From the NCBI RefSeq assembly GCF_003611035.1, contig NZ_CP030033.1:4092001-4156000 (forward strand): a stretch of 64,000 bases of DNA. The letters are read 5' to 3'. Of this stretch, positions 45,065-53,525 are shown one piece after another. Position 1 is the first letter of the stretch, and the number at the start of each line of letters is the position of its first letter. The DNA comes from Cryobacterium soli. Lineage in GTDB: Bacteria; Actinomycetota; Actinomycetes; Actinomycetales; Microbacteriaceae. Position numbers and translations under genes: made by a program. Under the pieces are notes generated by a model. It was not told the origin of the DNA and did not search any database. It saw only the letters and a program-made list of their open reading frames with translations.

Positions 45065-46230
45065 TGCTCCTATTGATGTCAAGCGGCGATTTGGGTGGTT
45101 GCGTGGCGTTCTTGGACGGCGATGAGGATGGGGAAGATCTCTCGGGCGAGGTAGCGCTTGAGGAGGCGCATGGTGTCGCGTTTGGTCTTGCCGCGCGCCA
45201 GGGTCTTCTCGACGTAGGCGCGGGTCTCGGGGTGGCGTTTCATACGGACCAAGACAATGCGGTGGAACGCGGCGTTGCCTTGCCGGTTGCCGCCACGGTT
45301 GAGCCGGTGCCGGTTCGTTTTCCCTGACGACGCCGGGATCGGTGCGGTCCCGGCCAAGTGAGCGAGGGCGGATTCGGTGCCGATCCGGTCCACGTTCTCG
45401 CCCGCGACGGTCAGCAGCGTCGCGGCAACATCCGGTCCAACCCCATAAACGGCGAGCAGTTCCGGGGCGTAAGCGGTGACGAGGGCGCGGATGCTCTCCT
45501 CGAACCGGTCAGCCTCAAGGCTCAACTCAACGTGACGGCGGCCCAAAGACTTCGCGGCGTCCTTCGTCGCGGCGGTGACGACATCATCGCCGGCCAGCTC
45601 CCGCAAGCGCGCGCAGGCTTTCGCGAGGTCTTTGGCCTTGAGACCGGCGAACTTTGCGCGGAGAGTTTCCGGGGCGCTGACGAGCAGGCTGTGCAGCTGG
45701 TTCATGATCTCGGTGCGCTGCTTGACGACCAGGCGCCGAGACGTGCGGAGGATCCGGATCGCTTCGACCTCACCGTCCCGGATCTTCGGCACCGTCGTGG
45801 CCCGCTTGGACAAGACAGCACGGGCAGCAGAGTACGCGTCGATCTGGTCCGTCTTGCCCCGCAACCGGCGTTCCTGCTTATCCGGCGCCAACACATCAAT
45901 CACCTCGATGCCTGCGCTGCGCAGTCGCGCCGTGAGGCCGGCACCGTAGGAGCCGGTGCCCTCGACACCGGCGCGGAGCACGTCGCCCTGGCCGGTGACC
46001 CATGCGATCAGGGCCGCGTATCCGTCCGGGGTGGCATCGAATTTACGGTCCGTGAGGGATTCGCCCAGTGCGCTGATCACCGCGACGTGGTGGAAATCCT
46101 TGTGCGTATCGACGCCGATGATGATCTTTTGGTGGTTGTCGGTCATTCTGGTTACAGCCCTTCTTCGTAAGGGTCAGCGTTCAGGGTGCCGGCAGACAGG
46201 TCAGTGAAGAGACTTTAGCCAGGCTCCTAT
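45065..46230 (-). mobile_element. IS110-family insertion sequence (approximate limits)
   Basis: A single transposase gene lies between two same-direction copies of GCTCCTAT (45065-45072 and 46223-46230), which may mark the recombination core. IS110 elements have no long inverted repeats and insert through a bridge RNA and a DEDD recombinase. The non-coding part upstream of the gene (46147-46222) holds a hairpin CCCTT/AAGGG with loop CTTCGT but is short for a full bridge RNA, so the real upstream limit may lie farther out. Confidence 0.6.
45079..46146 (-). CDS. IS110 family transposase, apparently intact
   Basis: The 355-residue protein has the N-terminal DEDD domain: IIIGVDTHKDFHHVAVI (first Asp), GVEGTGSYGAGL (Glu), and KTDQIDAYSAARAV (last two Asp). 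The C-terminal transposase_20 domain has the expected VYGVGPDVAATLL and the Ser region IPASSGKTNRHRLNRGGNRQGN. Length is normal, and no internal stop or shift is seen, so it may be active. It lies between smpB and the tmRNA gene. Confidence 0.95.
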   Translation of the reverse strand: MTDNHQKIIIGVDTHKDFHHVAVISALGESLTDRKFDATPDGYAALIAWVTGQGDVLRAGVEGTGSYGAGLTARLRSAGIEVIDVLAPDKQERRLRGKTDQIDAYSAARAVLSKRATTVPKIRDGEVEAIRILRTSRRLVVKQRTEIMNQLHSLLVSAPETLRAKFAGLKAKDLAKACARLRELAGDDVVTAATKDAAKSLGRRHVELSLEADRFEESIRALVTAYAPELLAVYGVGPDVAATLLTVAGENVDRIGTESALAHLAGTAPIPASSGKTNRHRLNRGGNRQGNAAFHRIVLVRMKRHPETRAYVEKTLARGKTKRDTMRLLKRYLAREIFPILIAVQERHATTQIAA

Positions 46231-46588
46231 CAGGTCATGATCGGCATCCTGAACGCGACATTAGATGTCAGGGCCAGGCCAGTCGACGCATCGAGACAAA
46301 GACAGCCAAGGCGTCGGACAGGCTCTGAGTCAGACCAACCCGACCCCACACCCATCATCACTGACAGGCTCGATCAGCGATCGGGCGCGGAGCCGACGGG
46401 GGTGCGCTGTCGGTGGTGGACCGGCGGCCGGATGCGCGGCGGGGGGAAAGTGTTGTATCCTGAAAGGCCGTAGTGGCGGGCTGCAATGTTCGTCACTGCG
46501 GTCTTGGCAACAAGATTGGTAACTCAACAGCGTGTGACAACAACCGCGTCCCGTGCGACTCCTAGAGAGCCGTCGGCACGTGAACATG
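46231..46588. other. Non-coding stretch between IS110 and ssrA
   Basis: No gene is supported here. It should hold the tmRNA promoter and the 5' leader removed by RNase P. A candidate is the AT-richer TTGTATCC near 46452, but -35 and -10 elements are not clear enough to assign. Short open frames in this stretch show no protein-like features. Confidence 0.5.
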
Positions 46589-46973
46589 GGGATGATCGGT
46601 TTCGACATTGCCTGCGTAACTGTGAGAAGCGGGTCGAGGATGCAGGGTTATCTCGTTAACGATCTCTGCAAAACAATAAGTGCCAATTCAAACCGCACTG
46701 TCTCGCGTTCCGCTTTCGCCCTCGCGGCCTAAGTAGAACCACATTGAGACCGTCAGACCGGGAATGCTCTCTACTCGGACCCTGACGTCATTTAGAGAGA
46801 TTGCTCCTATCCTGAGCCTCGGGGTATAGGGGGACTTAAACGAGGGCTGGGCTCGTCGGATCAGCTGACAGTGGCAAGTTCCGGAGCCGAGTAGAACGAT
46901 TTCACTGGATACACCCGTAGAAGAAACATGACCACAGCAATGGACCGGGGTTCAATTCCCCGCATCTCCACCA
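46589..46973 (+). ncRNA. ssrA: Transfer-messenger RNA (tmRNA)
   Basis: The 5' end GGGGAUGAUCGGUUUCGAC and the 3' end with a T arm (GGUUCAAUUCC) and CAUCUCCACCA are the tRNA-like part of tmRNA; GGGGAUG pairs with CAUCUCC. The tag frame starts at GCC 46682 and reads ANSNRTVSRSAFALAA before TAA 46730, ending in the degradation signal ALAA. With SmpB it rescues stalled ribosomes. Length is 385 bases with the CCA encoded. Confidence 0.95.
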
Positions 46974-47027
46974 TTGGGTTGTTGCCACACGCTGTTGATT
47001 TGCTCGTCGATCTCCTCGCACGAACGC

Positions 47028-47051
47028 CATCCTTCGGGGTGGCTTTTTTGC
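47028..47051 (+). terminator. tmRNA terminator
   Basis: A stem GCCATCC/GGGTGGC around UUCG is followed at once by six T, an intrinsic terminator 54 bases after the tmRNA 3' end. Confidence 0.85.
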
Positions 47052-47071
47052 GTGCTGAGCCATTCGTGCGC

Positions 47072-47908
47072 TCAGTCGCCCAGGAACGACTCGTGCCGGT
47101 AGCCGTCGACGTCGAGCACAACCGCCGTCGACTCCGGCACCTCCACGAAGACGCCCGGCAGGTCGTTGAGCGGCTCTGAGACCACAACCCGCGCATGGTC
47201 CCCGAACGCCGCCAGCCGCTCCTGGTCTGGGTACATCTCACGCAACGTCGGGATGTCGGTGGAGTGGAACAGGGAGCGCGTGCGACCCTGCGACGAATAG
47301 CGGAACGCCCACAGCGTGCTGCCGTCCGACACGGCGACCGTGCCCTGCCAGGGGAAGCGCACATCGTGCTCGTGGCCCACGGACTCGACCATGCGGATCG
47401 CGCGTCCGACGGCTGCGATGGGATCGTCCCGCAGCCCGAGGGTGAGCGCGAGATGGAATAACACCTCAGAGTCCGTCGTACCGAGAACGTTGGGATACAG
47501 GCCAGGGTCGATGGCCAGGGTGAGGTCACGTTTCAGGTCCCGCCAGCCCGAGATGGCCCCGTTGTGCATGAACATCCAGTTCTCGTAGCGAAACGGATGG
47601 CAGTTGGTCTGCTGGATCGGCGGCCCCGCGGCGGCGCGAACATGCGTGAAGAACAGTGGGCTCTCGATCGCCCGCGTCAGTTCGCGCAGATTCTGGTCGT
47701 TCCAGGCCGGCTCGATGCTGTGGAAGAGTGCCGGTTCGGCGGTCGCGGCCGCCCCAGAGGCGTACCAGCCGAAGCCGAAGCCGTCACCGTTCACCGTCTC
47801 GGCGCCGAGCGGGGAGTCCAGCGATTGCGCGACGATCGAGTGGGTGGCGTCGAGCACGATCGTGGAGGGACGCAACGGTTCCCCGATATAGGCCAGCCAT
47901 CTGCACAT
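47072..47908 (-). CDS. Class II glutamine amidotransferase
   Basis: The start chosen is ATG 47908, because it places Cys2 at the N terminus (MCRWLAYIGEP), which is the nucleophile of class II amidotransferases after removal of Met. The 278-residue protein also has NGDGFGFGWYA, FFTHVRAAAGPPIQQTNCHPF and FMHNGAISGW, all typical. It resembles YafJ/EgtC-like enzymes; ergothioneine synthesis genes are not seen nearby, so EgtC is not supported. It is convergent with ssrA and follows the siderophore operon on the same strand. Confidence 0.88.
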   Translation of the reverse strand: MCRWLAYIGEPLRPSTIVLDATHSIVAQSLDSPLGAETVNGDGFGFGWYASGAAATAEPALFHSIEPAWNDQNLRELTRAIESPLFFTHVRAAAGPPIQQTNCHPFRYENWMFMHNGAISGWRDLKRDLTLAIDPGLYPNVLGTTDSEVLFHLALTLGLRDDPIAAVGRAIRMVESVGHEHDVRFPWQGTVAVSDGSTLWAFRYSSQGRTRSLFHSTDIPTLREMYPDQERLAAFGDHARVVVSEPLNDLPGVFVEVPESTAVVLDVDGYRHESFLGD

Positions 47909-47974
47909 CGCCCGTCTCCCATCCGGCGCGACTGCGACGACGCGCACGCGCCCATTGTGCACCTCTCCGGTGGA

Positions 47975-48835
47975 TCATGCCCTCCCGGCGGGTTCGTGCT
48001 GCACCCGGGTGTCCGCGGGGATCACGAGTGGGGTACCGGTCACCGGGTCGGTGATCACCACGTTGGGCAACCCGAAGACCTCGGCGACCAGTTCGGCCGT
48101 GATCGTGCTCTGCGGAGCTCCGTTGGCGACGATCCGGCCTTCCTGCATCGCGACGATGTTGGAGGCGTACCGTGCCGCGTGGTTGAGGTCGTGCAGCACG
48201 GCCACGATGGTGCGGCCCTGGGCGTTGAGGTCGTGCAGCAGATTGAGCACCTCGATCTGATGCGCGATATCCAGGTAGGTGGTGGGCTCGTCGAGCAGGA
48301 TCAGGGCAGTCTGCTGGGCCAGCACCATGGCGATCCACACGCGCTGCCGCTGCCCTCCCGAGAGCTCGTCCACGGGCCGGTTCGCCAGGTCCGTGACACG
48401 GGTCGCGGCCAACGCATCCGTGACTGCCGCTTCGTCGGCAACCGACCACTGCCGCAGCAGGCGCTGGTGAGCGTAGCGGCCGCGCGCGACGAGCTCGGCC
48501 ACGGTGATCCCCTCCGGCGATACGGCGCCTTGCGGCAGCAGGCCGAGCCGGCGGGCCGTGTCCTTGGCCGAATACGAGGCGATATCCCGGCCGTCCAGCA
48601 AGACGGATCCCGACGACGCCGGCAACAATCCGGCCAGCGCCCGCAGCAGCGTGGACTTTCCGCACGCATTGGGGCCGATGATCGCGGTGAACGATCCGGG
48701 CGGCACGATGAGGTCGAGGCCGTCGATGACGCTCCGGCGGTCGTACCGCACGGCCAGGCCGCTGGCCGCCAGCACGGAATCGTCCAGCGCGGAATCGTCC
48801 AGCGCGGAATGGTGGGGTCCTGTGGGTGAGATCAT
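47975..48835 (-). CDS. Iron-siderophore ABC transporter ATPase
   Basis: The 286-residue FecE/FepC-type ATPase has Walker A GPNACGKSTLL, Q-loop LLPQGAVSPEGITV, signature LSGGQRQRVWIAMVLAQQ and Walker B LILLDEPTTYLD. The N-terminal tail holds small repeats (SALDDSALDDSVL). It is the last of four coupled genes (binding protein, two permeases, ATPase); its ATG overlaps the permease stop (ATGA). The DtxR-like box upstream of the binding protein suggests iron control. Confidence 0.92.
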   Translation of the reverse strand: MISPTGPHHSALDDSALDDSVLAASGLAVRYDRRSVIDGLDLIVPPGSFTAIIGPNACGKSTLLRALAGLLPASSGSVLLDGRDIASYSAKDTARRLGLLPQGAVSPEGITVAELVARGRYAHQRLLRQWSVADEAAVTDALAATRVTDLANRPVDELSGGQRQRVWIAMVLAQQTALILLDEPTTYLDIAHQIEVLNLLHDLNAQGRTIVAVLHDLNHAARYASNIVAMQEGRIVANGAPQSTITAELVAEVFGLPNVVITDPVTGTPLVIPADTRVQHEPAGRA

Positions 48836-49851
48836 GCTCTCCTCCTGGATTCGTGGATGAGGAGCCAGACGAGGTAGCCGCCGCCGAGGACAACGGTCAC
48901 CACCCCCACGGGCACGGTCAGGGGAATGAGGTGTTGGGCGATCAGGTCGGAGCAGAGCAGCAGCGCGCCGCCCACCAGGCCGGACAGGGCGAAGGGGATG
49001 CCGGGGGAGCCGGTGAGCCGGCGGGTGATCTGGGGCGCGGCAAGGGCCACGAACGCGATCGGGCCGGCGACGGCCGTCACGACGCTCACCAGGCACACCG
49101 CAAGGGCGATGGCGGTGAGCCGGGTGCGACCGACGGCGACCCCGGTGGCGGATGCGCTGTCGTCGCCCAGGTCGAGCTGTCGAACGGCCGGGACGATGGG
49201 TGGCAGCAGCACGAGCAGCACCACGATGCAGATTCCAGCCGGCACCGCCGTGGCTGCGGTGACGGCATTCAGTGTGCCCGCGCCCCACGCCGACGCGAAG
49301 AGGGCGGTCTCCAACTCGGCCCGCAAGAGCATCCAGGTATTGACCGACGCGAGCATGGCCGAGATGCCGATGCCGACAACGATGAAGCGGAAACCGTGCA
49401 GGCCGCCGCGGTAGGCGAGCAGGTAGATGGCCACGGCGGCCAGCAGCCCGCCGACCAGGGAACCGGCGGTCAGCAGCGGCCAGCTGCCGCCCAAGGCCAG
49501 AAGCGCCACCAGCATTCCCGTGAACGAGCCGTTGGCGAGGCCGATGATGTCCGGGCTGGCCAGCGGGTTACGGGTCACGGTCTGGAAGATGGCGCCAGCC
49601 ACGGCCAGGGCGGCGCCGAACAACACGGCCGCCGCCGCCCGCGGCAGTCGCCACTCGAGAACAACGATGCGGGGCAGTCCGTCCAGGCGACCGGTGACGG
49701 CACCGATGACCTCGGCCGGCGTGACGGGGAAGTCGCCGAGGGTGAGAGCGAGAAGGAGCAGGACGACGATGATCGCCGCCACGCCCAGGCCGACCAGACC
49801 CGAACGTGCACTGATGGCCGGACTCATCCGGTTGAGAGCGTTCCGGGTCAC
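48832..49851 (-). CDS. FecCD-family siderophore permease, second subunit
   Basis: The 339-residue protein has about nine to ten helices and the FecCD signatures RLPRAAAAVLFGAALAVAG, FQTVTRNPLASPDIIGL and VAGPIAFVALAAPQITRRL. The start chosen is GTG 49851, which overlaps the first permease stop (GTGA); ATG 49827 is also possible. With the neighbouring permease it forms the channel for a ferric siderophore. Confidence 0.9.
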   Translation of the reverse strand: MTRNALNRMSPAISARSGLVGLGVAAIIVVLLLLALTLGDFPVTPAEVIGAVTGRLDGLPRIVVLEWRLPRAAAAVLFGAALAVAGAIFQTVTRNPLASPDIIGLANGSFTGMLVALLALGGSWPLLTAGSLVGGLLAAVAIYLLAYRGGLHGFRFIVVGIGISAMLASVNTWMLLRAELETALFASAWGAGTLNAVTAATAVPAGICIVVLLVLLPPIVPAVRQLDLGDDSASATGVAVGRTRLTAIALAVCLVSVVTAVAGPIAFVALAAPQITRRLTGSPGIPFALSGLVGGALLLCSDLIAQHLIPLTVPVGVVTVVLGGGYLVWLLIHESRRRA

Positions 49852-50882
49852 AGTGCTGTCGCCGATCGGCGACGGGCCAGCGCGATCAGCACGGGCGCGC
49901 CCACGAAGGCCGTCACGATGCCGACCGGCATCTCGCTCGGAAGCACCGCGACCCGCCCCAGCACATCGGACAGCAGGACGAGCGACGGGCCCAGCAGCAG
50001 TGACCCCAACACGATCCCGCGCTGGTCTGTGCCGAGCGTCCATCGCACGACGTGCGGCACCACCAGGCCCACGAACACGAGCGGACCTGCCACGGCCGTG
50101 GCGCTGCCGGCCAGGAGCGTCACAGCGGCCAGCACGACCAGCTGGATGCGCCGTACGCTGACGCCTTGCGACCGGGCCACATCGGGTCCGAGCGCTATCG
50201 AGTTGAGCCCGCGCGCGGCACCCAGCGCAAGCACCAGGCCCACCAGCACGAGAGGGAGGACGGGTAGCACGACGTCCATCCCGCGTTCGAGGAGGCTTCC
50301 GGCGCTCCAGCCGCGCATCCGGTCGAACGTGTCGGGGTGGGTGAGGGCGAGCCCCGTGGTGAGCCCCGCGAACACGGCGCCGATGGCGACGCCGGTGACG
50401 GTGAGTCGCACCGGGCCGGCCGCCGGGCCGCCGGCCGACCCGATCACGTACACCGCGACGGTGAGAACGAGGGCACCGGCGCAGGCCAGCCAGACATACC
50501 CCGACGGGCTGGTCACGCCCAGGAAGGTGATTCCCACGGCCACGAAGAAGGCGGCTCCCGCGTTGACTCCCAGGATTCCGGGGTCCGCGAGCGGGTTGCG
50601 GGTGAAGGCCTGGATGAGCGCCCCGGCCACGCCGAGGGCGGCTCCCACCGTGAGTCCGGCCGCCGTGCGGGGCAGGCGCTGGTCCCAGACAACGAAGCGG
50701 GACTCCGCGGTGCCGCCGCCGAGCAGGGTGTCGAGCACGGTGCCCGGGTGCACCGGGTTGGCCCCGACGACGATGGAGAGTCCGACGGCCGCGACCAGCA
50801 CGACCACGCCGATGCCGAACCACGCGGTGCGGAACCACGCCGTGCCGACCCAGGCCGTGCCGACCCAGGCCGTGTAAGGCAC
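49848..50882 (-). CDS. FecCD-family siderophore permease, first subunit
   Basis: The 344-residue permease shows RLPRTAAGLTVGAALGVAG, IQAFTRNPLADPGILGVN and VAGPLVFVGLVVPHVVR. The start chosen is GTG 50882, just after the binding-protein stop. The first 20 residues carry an unusual repeat TAWVGTAWVGTAWFRTAWFG, encoded by a 15-base tandem repeat, before the first helix. Confidence 0.88.
   Translation of the reverse strand: MPYTAWVGTAWVGTAWFRTAWFGIGVVVLVAAVGLSIVVGANPVHPGTVLDTLLGGGTAESRFVVWDQRLPRTAAGLTVGAALGVAGALIQAFTRNPLADPGILGVNAGAAFFVAVGITFLGVTSPSGYVWLACAGALVLTVAVYVIGSAGGPAAGPVRLTVTGVAIGAVFAGLTTGLALTHPDTFDRMRGWSAGSLLERGMDVVLPVLPLVLVGLVLALGAARGLNSIALGPDVARSQGVSVRRIQLVVLAAVTLLAGSATAVAGPLVFVGLVVPHVVRWTLGTDQRGIVLGSLLLGPSLVLLSDVLGRVAVLPSEMPVGIVTAFVGAPVLIALARRRSATAL
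50826..50880. repeat. 15-base tandem repeat in the permease start
   Basis: Three to four copies of a 15-base unit (GCCGTGCCGACCCAG on the plus strand, the outer ones diverged) encode the TAWVG/TAWFR units at the N terminus of the first FecCD permease. Confidence 0.7.
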
Positions 50883-50893
50883 GTCGAGCCCCG

Positions 50894-51853
50894 CTACTTG
50901 GTACCGGCCAGGATGCGCTCGATGTCGTCCAGCACGGTCATACCGCCCAGTGGCCCGACGCCGGTGATCCAGAACGACTGGTCCACGACGTTGAGTCCGG
51001 GGAAGGAGGCCGCGTTGGTGCGGATCGACTCGGGAATGAGCGTCGGGTCGGTCACGTCGGTCGCCGAGACCAGGACCAGATCGGCCTGGGCGTCGAGTAC
51101 GCGCTCGGGGGAGATGTCGACCGAGATCGAGCCCTCCCAGTCCCGCTCGGGGATGGTGAACCCGGCGCATTCGAGGGTGCTGCCGGCGAAGGAGGTGGGG
51201 CCGTACAGGGTGAGGATGCCGTCACGGGGACGCACGAACTGCGCCGTCATGCCGGCCACATCGTGCGTCTCGGCGATCTCGGCGCAACGGTCCGTGTAGG
51301 CGGTGAGGAGCGCGTCGGCGCCGGCCTCGTCACCGAGGGCCCGGGCCACCAGGGCCACGTTGTCGGTCCACGGGTCGGCTTGGCTCGCCATGAACACGGT
51401 GGGGGCGATCGACGAGAGCTGGTCGTAAAGCGCGGAGTGCCGCGACTCGGTGCCCAGGATCAGGTCGGGCTTGAGGGCCGCGATCTTCTCGATCGACGGC
51501 TCTGGCACGGTGCCCACTGTGGCGATCCCGGCCGCGGCTGCCCCGAGATAGGCCGGCACCCCTGTCGCTTCGTTCAGCACGGCCGCGCCGACCGGGATCA
51601 GGCCGAGCGCCACGGTGGTGTCCAGCTGGACGGGCTCGAGCACCACGACACGCTGCACGTCGTTGGGAACCTCGGTCTCACCGCGGGCATGCTCGACGAG
51701 GTGCGTGCCGGTGTCCGGCGTCGAGGTGGCGCCCGACGCGCCGGCAGTGGTGCCGGTGGAAGCCGTGGCGGAGCATCCGCTGACGGCGACTGCCAGGACG
51801 ATGGGCAGGGCGAGCGCGGCGAGCAGGCGCGACGGGTGACGGGAGGGGCGCAT
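50894..51853 (-). CDS. Iron-siderophore substrate-binding lipoprotein
   Basis: The 319-residue protein has a lipoprotein signal with lipobox VSGC (Cys27) and a FepB/BtuF-like binding fold: RVVVLEPVQLDTTVALGL, IEKIAALKPDLILGTESRH and ISPERVLDAQADLVLVS. It captures a ferric siderophore outside the membrane and passes it to the two FecCD permeases encoded downstream. GGACAT precedes ATG 51853. A DtxR/IdeR-like box lies 48 bases upstream. Confidence 0.92.
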   Translation of the reverse strand: MRPSRHPSRLLAALALPIVLAVAVSGCSATASTGTTAGASGATSTPDTGTHLVEHARGETEVPNDVQRVVVLEPVQLDTTVALGLIPVGAAVLNEATGVPAYLGAAAAGIATVGTVPEPSIEKIAALKPDLILGTESRHSALYDQLSSIAPTVFMASQADPWTDNVALVARALGDEAGADALLTAYTDRCAEIAETHDVAGMTAQFVRPRDGILTLYGPTSFAGSTLECAGFTIPERDWEGSISVDISPERVLDAQADLVLVSATDVTDPTLIPESIRTNAASFPGLNVVDQSFWITGVGPLGGMTVLDDIERILAGTK

Positions 51854-51900
51854 CGAGGATGTCCTTTCGACGGGGAGCTGGCGATGGGCATCGCGAATGG

Positions 51901-51919
51901 TTAGCTTAGCCTGTCCTAA
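51901..51919. promoter_or_regulatory. DtxR/IdeR-type iron box
   Basis: TTAGCTTAGCCTGTCCTAA matches the DtxR/IdeR consensus TTAGGTTAGSCTAACCTAA at 16 of 19 places. It lies between the siderophore reductase gene end and the binding-protein start, in position to repress the transporter operon when iron is plentiful. Confidence 0.8.
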
Positions 51920-51927
51920 CCTCGCAC

Positions 51928-52776
51928 TCAGTCCACCGTGGTGCGTGCCCGGTCGTTCCAGTAGCCCTGCGAGTGAACCCGGTCCGGTGCGATGCCGGCT
52001 CCCTGCAGCACCGCGCGCAGCTGCGAGACCAGGCCGCTCTCCGTGGCCAACCAGGCGTAGAAGTCGTCGCCCCTGGCGGCCGCCGCTGCTCCCGAGCGCA
52101 CGCTCCAGGCCTCCAGCGCCCGGAGCAGCGTGGGCCCGCCTCCGACGGGCTCGCGCCGCAGCTCGGTCACGGTGTGGCCCTCGATCTCGGCGGTGAGCCA
52201 GGCCGCGTCCCTGGGGTCGCCGGTTTCGAGGATGACCGTGGCCCTGCTCGTGGGGTGCAGGGCCGAGACGATGCCGCGAATGGCGGGGAATGCGGTTTCG
52301 TCACCCGCCAGCAGCAGGTGGGTGGCCATGCCCGGCGACCACTGGATGCCGTGGCGGCGATTACTGAGCCTGCTGCTCGGCCCCGACACCAGCAGCCGCT
52401 GGCCCGCCCGGGCGCCGACGGCCCAGCTGCTCGCCGGGCCGGGCCGGGCGTGCACGTAGAAGTCGAGGTCGATCTCGCGCAGGTCCGGACGCACCGCGCT
52501 GGTCGTGTAGCTGCGGAGGGCCGGTCGGTCGGCGGCGGGGAGTTCCCGCCACCGTCGGCGCCATTCCGACTCGTGCAGCAGGTCGTCGTCGAACGTGGCC
52601 GGATACGCGCCGCTCGGCACCAGGATCTTGATGCGCTGGTCGAGGCCGTGTGCGGCGAACCGGTGCAGGTGGGCGCCCGTCAAGGTGATTCGCAGGAAGC
52701 CCGGTGAGAGCGGGCTGACCTGCCGCACCTCGGTGTCGAAGAGCGCGTTGGGGGAGGACTGGAAGAGCGCCGGCAT
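51928..52776 (-). CDS. Siderophore-interacting protein (ferric-siderophore reductase)
   Basis: The 282-residue protein belongs to the SIP/ViuB family: the FAD-binding motif RSYTTSAVRPDLREIDLDFYVH and a C-terminal NAD(P)H domain with HLLLAGDETAFPAI and GYWNDRAR. It reduces ferric siderophores in the cytoplasm to release iron. The start is ATG 52776, which overlaps the PIG-L stop; GTG 52779 is also in frame. It fits with the iron importer encoded just downstream. Confidence 0.9.
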   Translation of the reverse strand: MPALFQSSPNALFDTEVRQVSPLSPGFLRITLTGAHLHRFAAHGLDQRIKILVPSGAYPATFDDDLLHESEWRRRWRELPAADRPALRSYTTSAVRPDLREIDLDFYVHARPGPASSWAVGARAGQRLLVSGPSSRLSNRRHGIQWSPGMATHLLLAGDETAFPAIRGIVSALHPTSRATVILETGDPRDAAWLTAEIEGHTVTELRREPVGGGPTLLRALEAWSVRSGAAAAARGDDFYAWLATESGLVSQLRAVLQGAGIAPDRVHSQGYWNDRARTTVD

Positions 52777-53525
52777 CACGCGGGGGAGGTGCGCGGGTGC
52801 AGCCTGAGGCCGGCCGAGGTGACGATCGGCTCCCGCTGGCCCCCGGAGTGTACGATCTCGGTGCCGTGCACCGTGAGTTGGCTCGCATGCGCGCGCAGGG
52901 CATCCGTCACGACGCCCAGATGCCCGGGCAGGTCGAACCATTCGCCGTCCGCGCCCGGCGTCTCCAGCACCTCGGCGAACGGCGTGCCGGTCGCCTCGCT
53001 CGCGGACAGGGTCGCGTCGTGGGCGCGCACGTGATCCGGATGTCCGTAGCCGCCGCCGTCGTCGTAACTGACCACCAGGTCCGGTCGTAGCCGCACGATG
53101 AGGGCGGCGATGTCCGCGGCCACCTCGGCGAGCGGCGCCACCGACAGGGCGTCGGAGGCGGCGTCGTCTGCCGGTCCGGCCAGCCCCGGCCGCAGCCACA
53201 CCATGCCCGAGTCGCGGTACCGGCGCGACCCGAGTCCGTCGACCCGCGCGGGCGCCTCGCCCAGCCAGAAGCGCTCGGTGATACCCAGGATGCCCGTGGC
53301 GCGTTCCAGCTCCCGGTCGCGTTCCCGGGCGAGCTCGTTCGTTCCCGCCAGGGCGGTCAGCGGCCCGGCGACGACCTCGCCGCGTTCGCCGCGCGAGCAG
53401 GTGAGCAGGAAGACTCGGCTGCCCCTGGCCACGTACTCGGCGATCAGCGCGCCCGTGGAGATGGTCTCGTCATCGGGATGGGCGTGCACGAAGAGAACCG
53501 AGCGCCGGCCGTCGAGCAGGCTCAC
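52776..53525 (-). CDS. PIG-L/LmbE family deacetylase (MshB-like)
   Basis: The 249-residue zinc deacetylase has FVHAHPDDETISTGALI and SYDDGGGYGHPDHVRAHD, like MshB, which removes acetate from GlcNAc-inositol in mycothiol synthesis. It lies between an MshA-like glycosyltransferase gene and a siderophore reductase gene with 4-base overlaps on one side. MshB identity is supported by that neighbour but not proven; other N-acetylglucosaminyl deacetylations are possible. Confidence 0.85.
   Translation of the reverse strand: MSLLDGRRSVLFVHAHPDDETISTGALIAEYVARGSRVFLLTCSRGERGEVVAGPLTALAGTNELARERDRELERATGILGITERFWLGEAPARVDGLGSRRYRDSGMVWLRPGLAGPADDAASDALSVAPLAEVAADIAALIVRLRPDLVVSYDDGGGYGHPDHVRAHDATLSASEATGTPFAEVLETPGADGEWFDLPGHLGVVTDALRAHASQLTVHGTEIVHSGGQREPIVTSAGLRLHPRTSPA

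Noticed and set aside
46330..46608. 92-codon minus-strand frame before ssrA
   Set aside because: No ribosome site or protein-like composition, and it runs into the tmRNA 5' end.
46861..47529. 222-codon frame across ssrA and the amidotransferase
   Set aside because: It overlaps the tmRNA 3' end and a well-supported gene in another frame.
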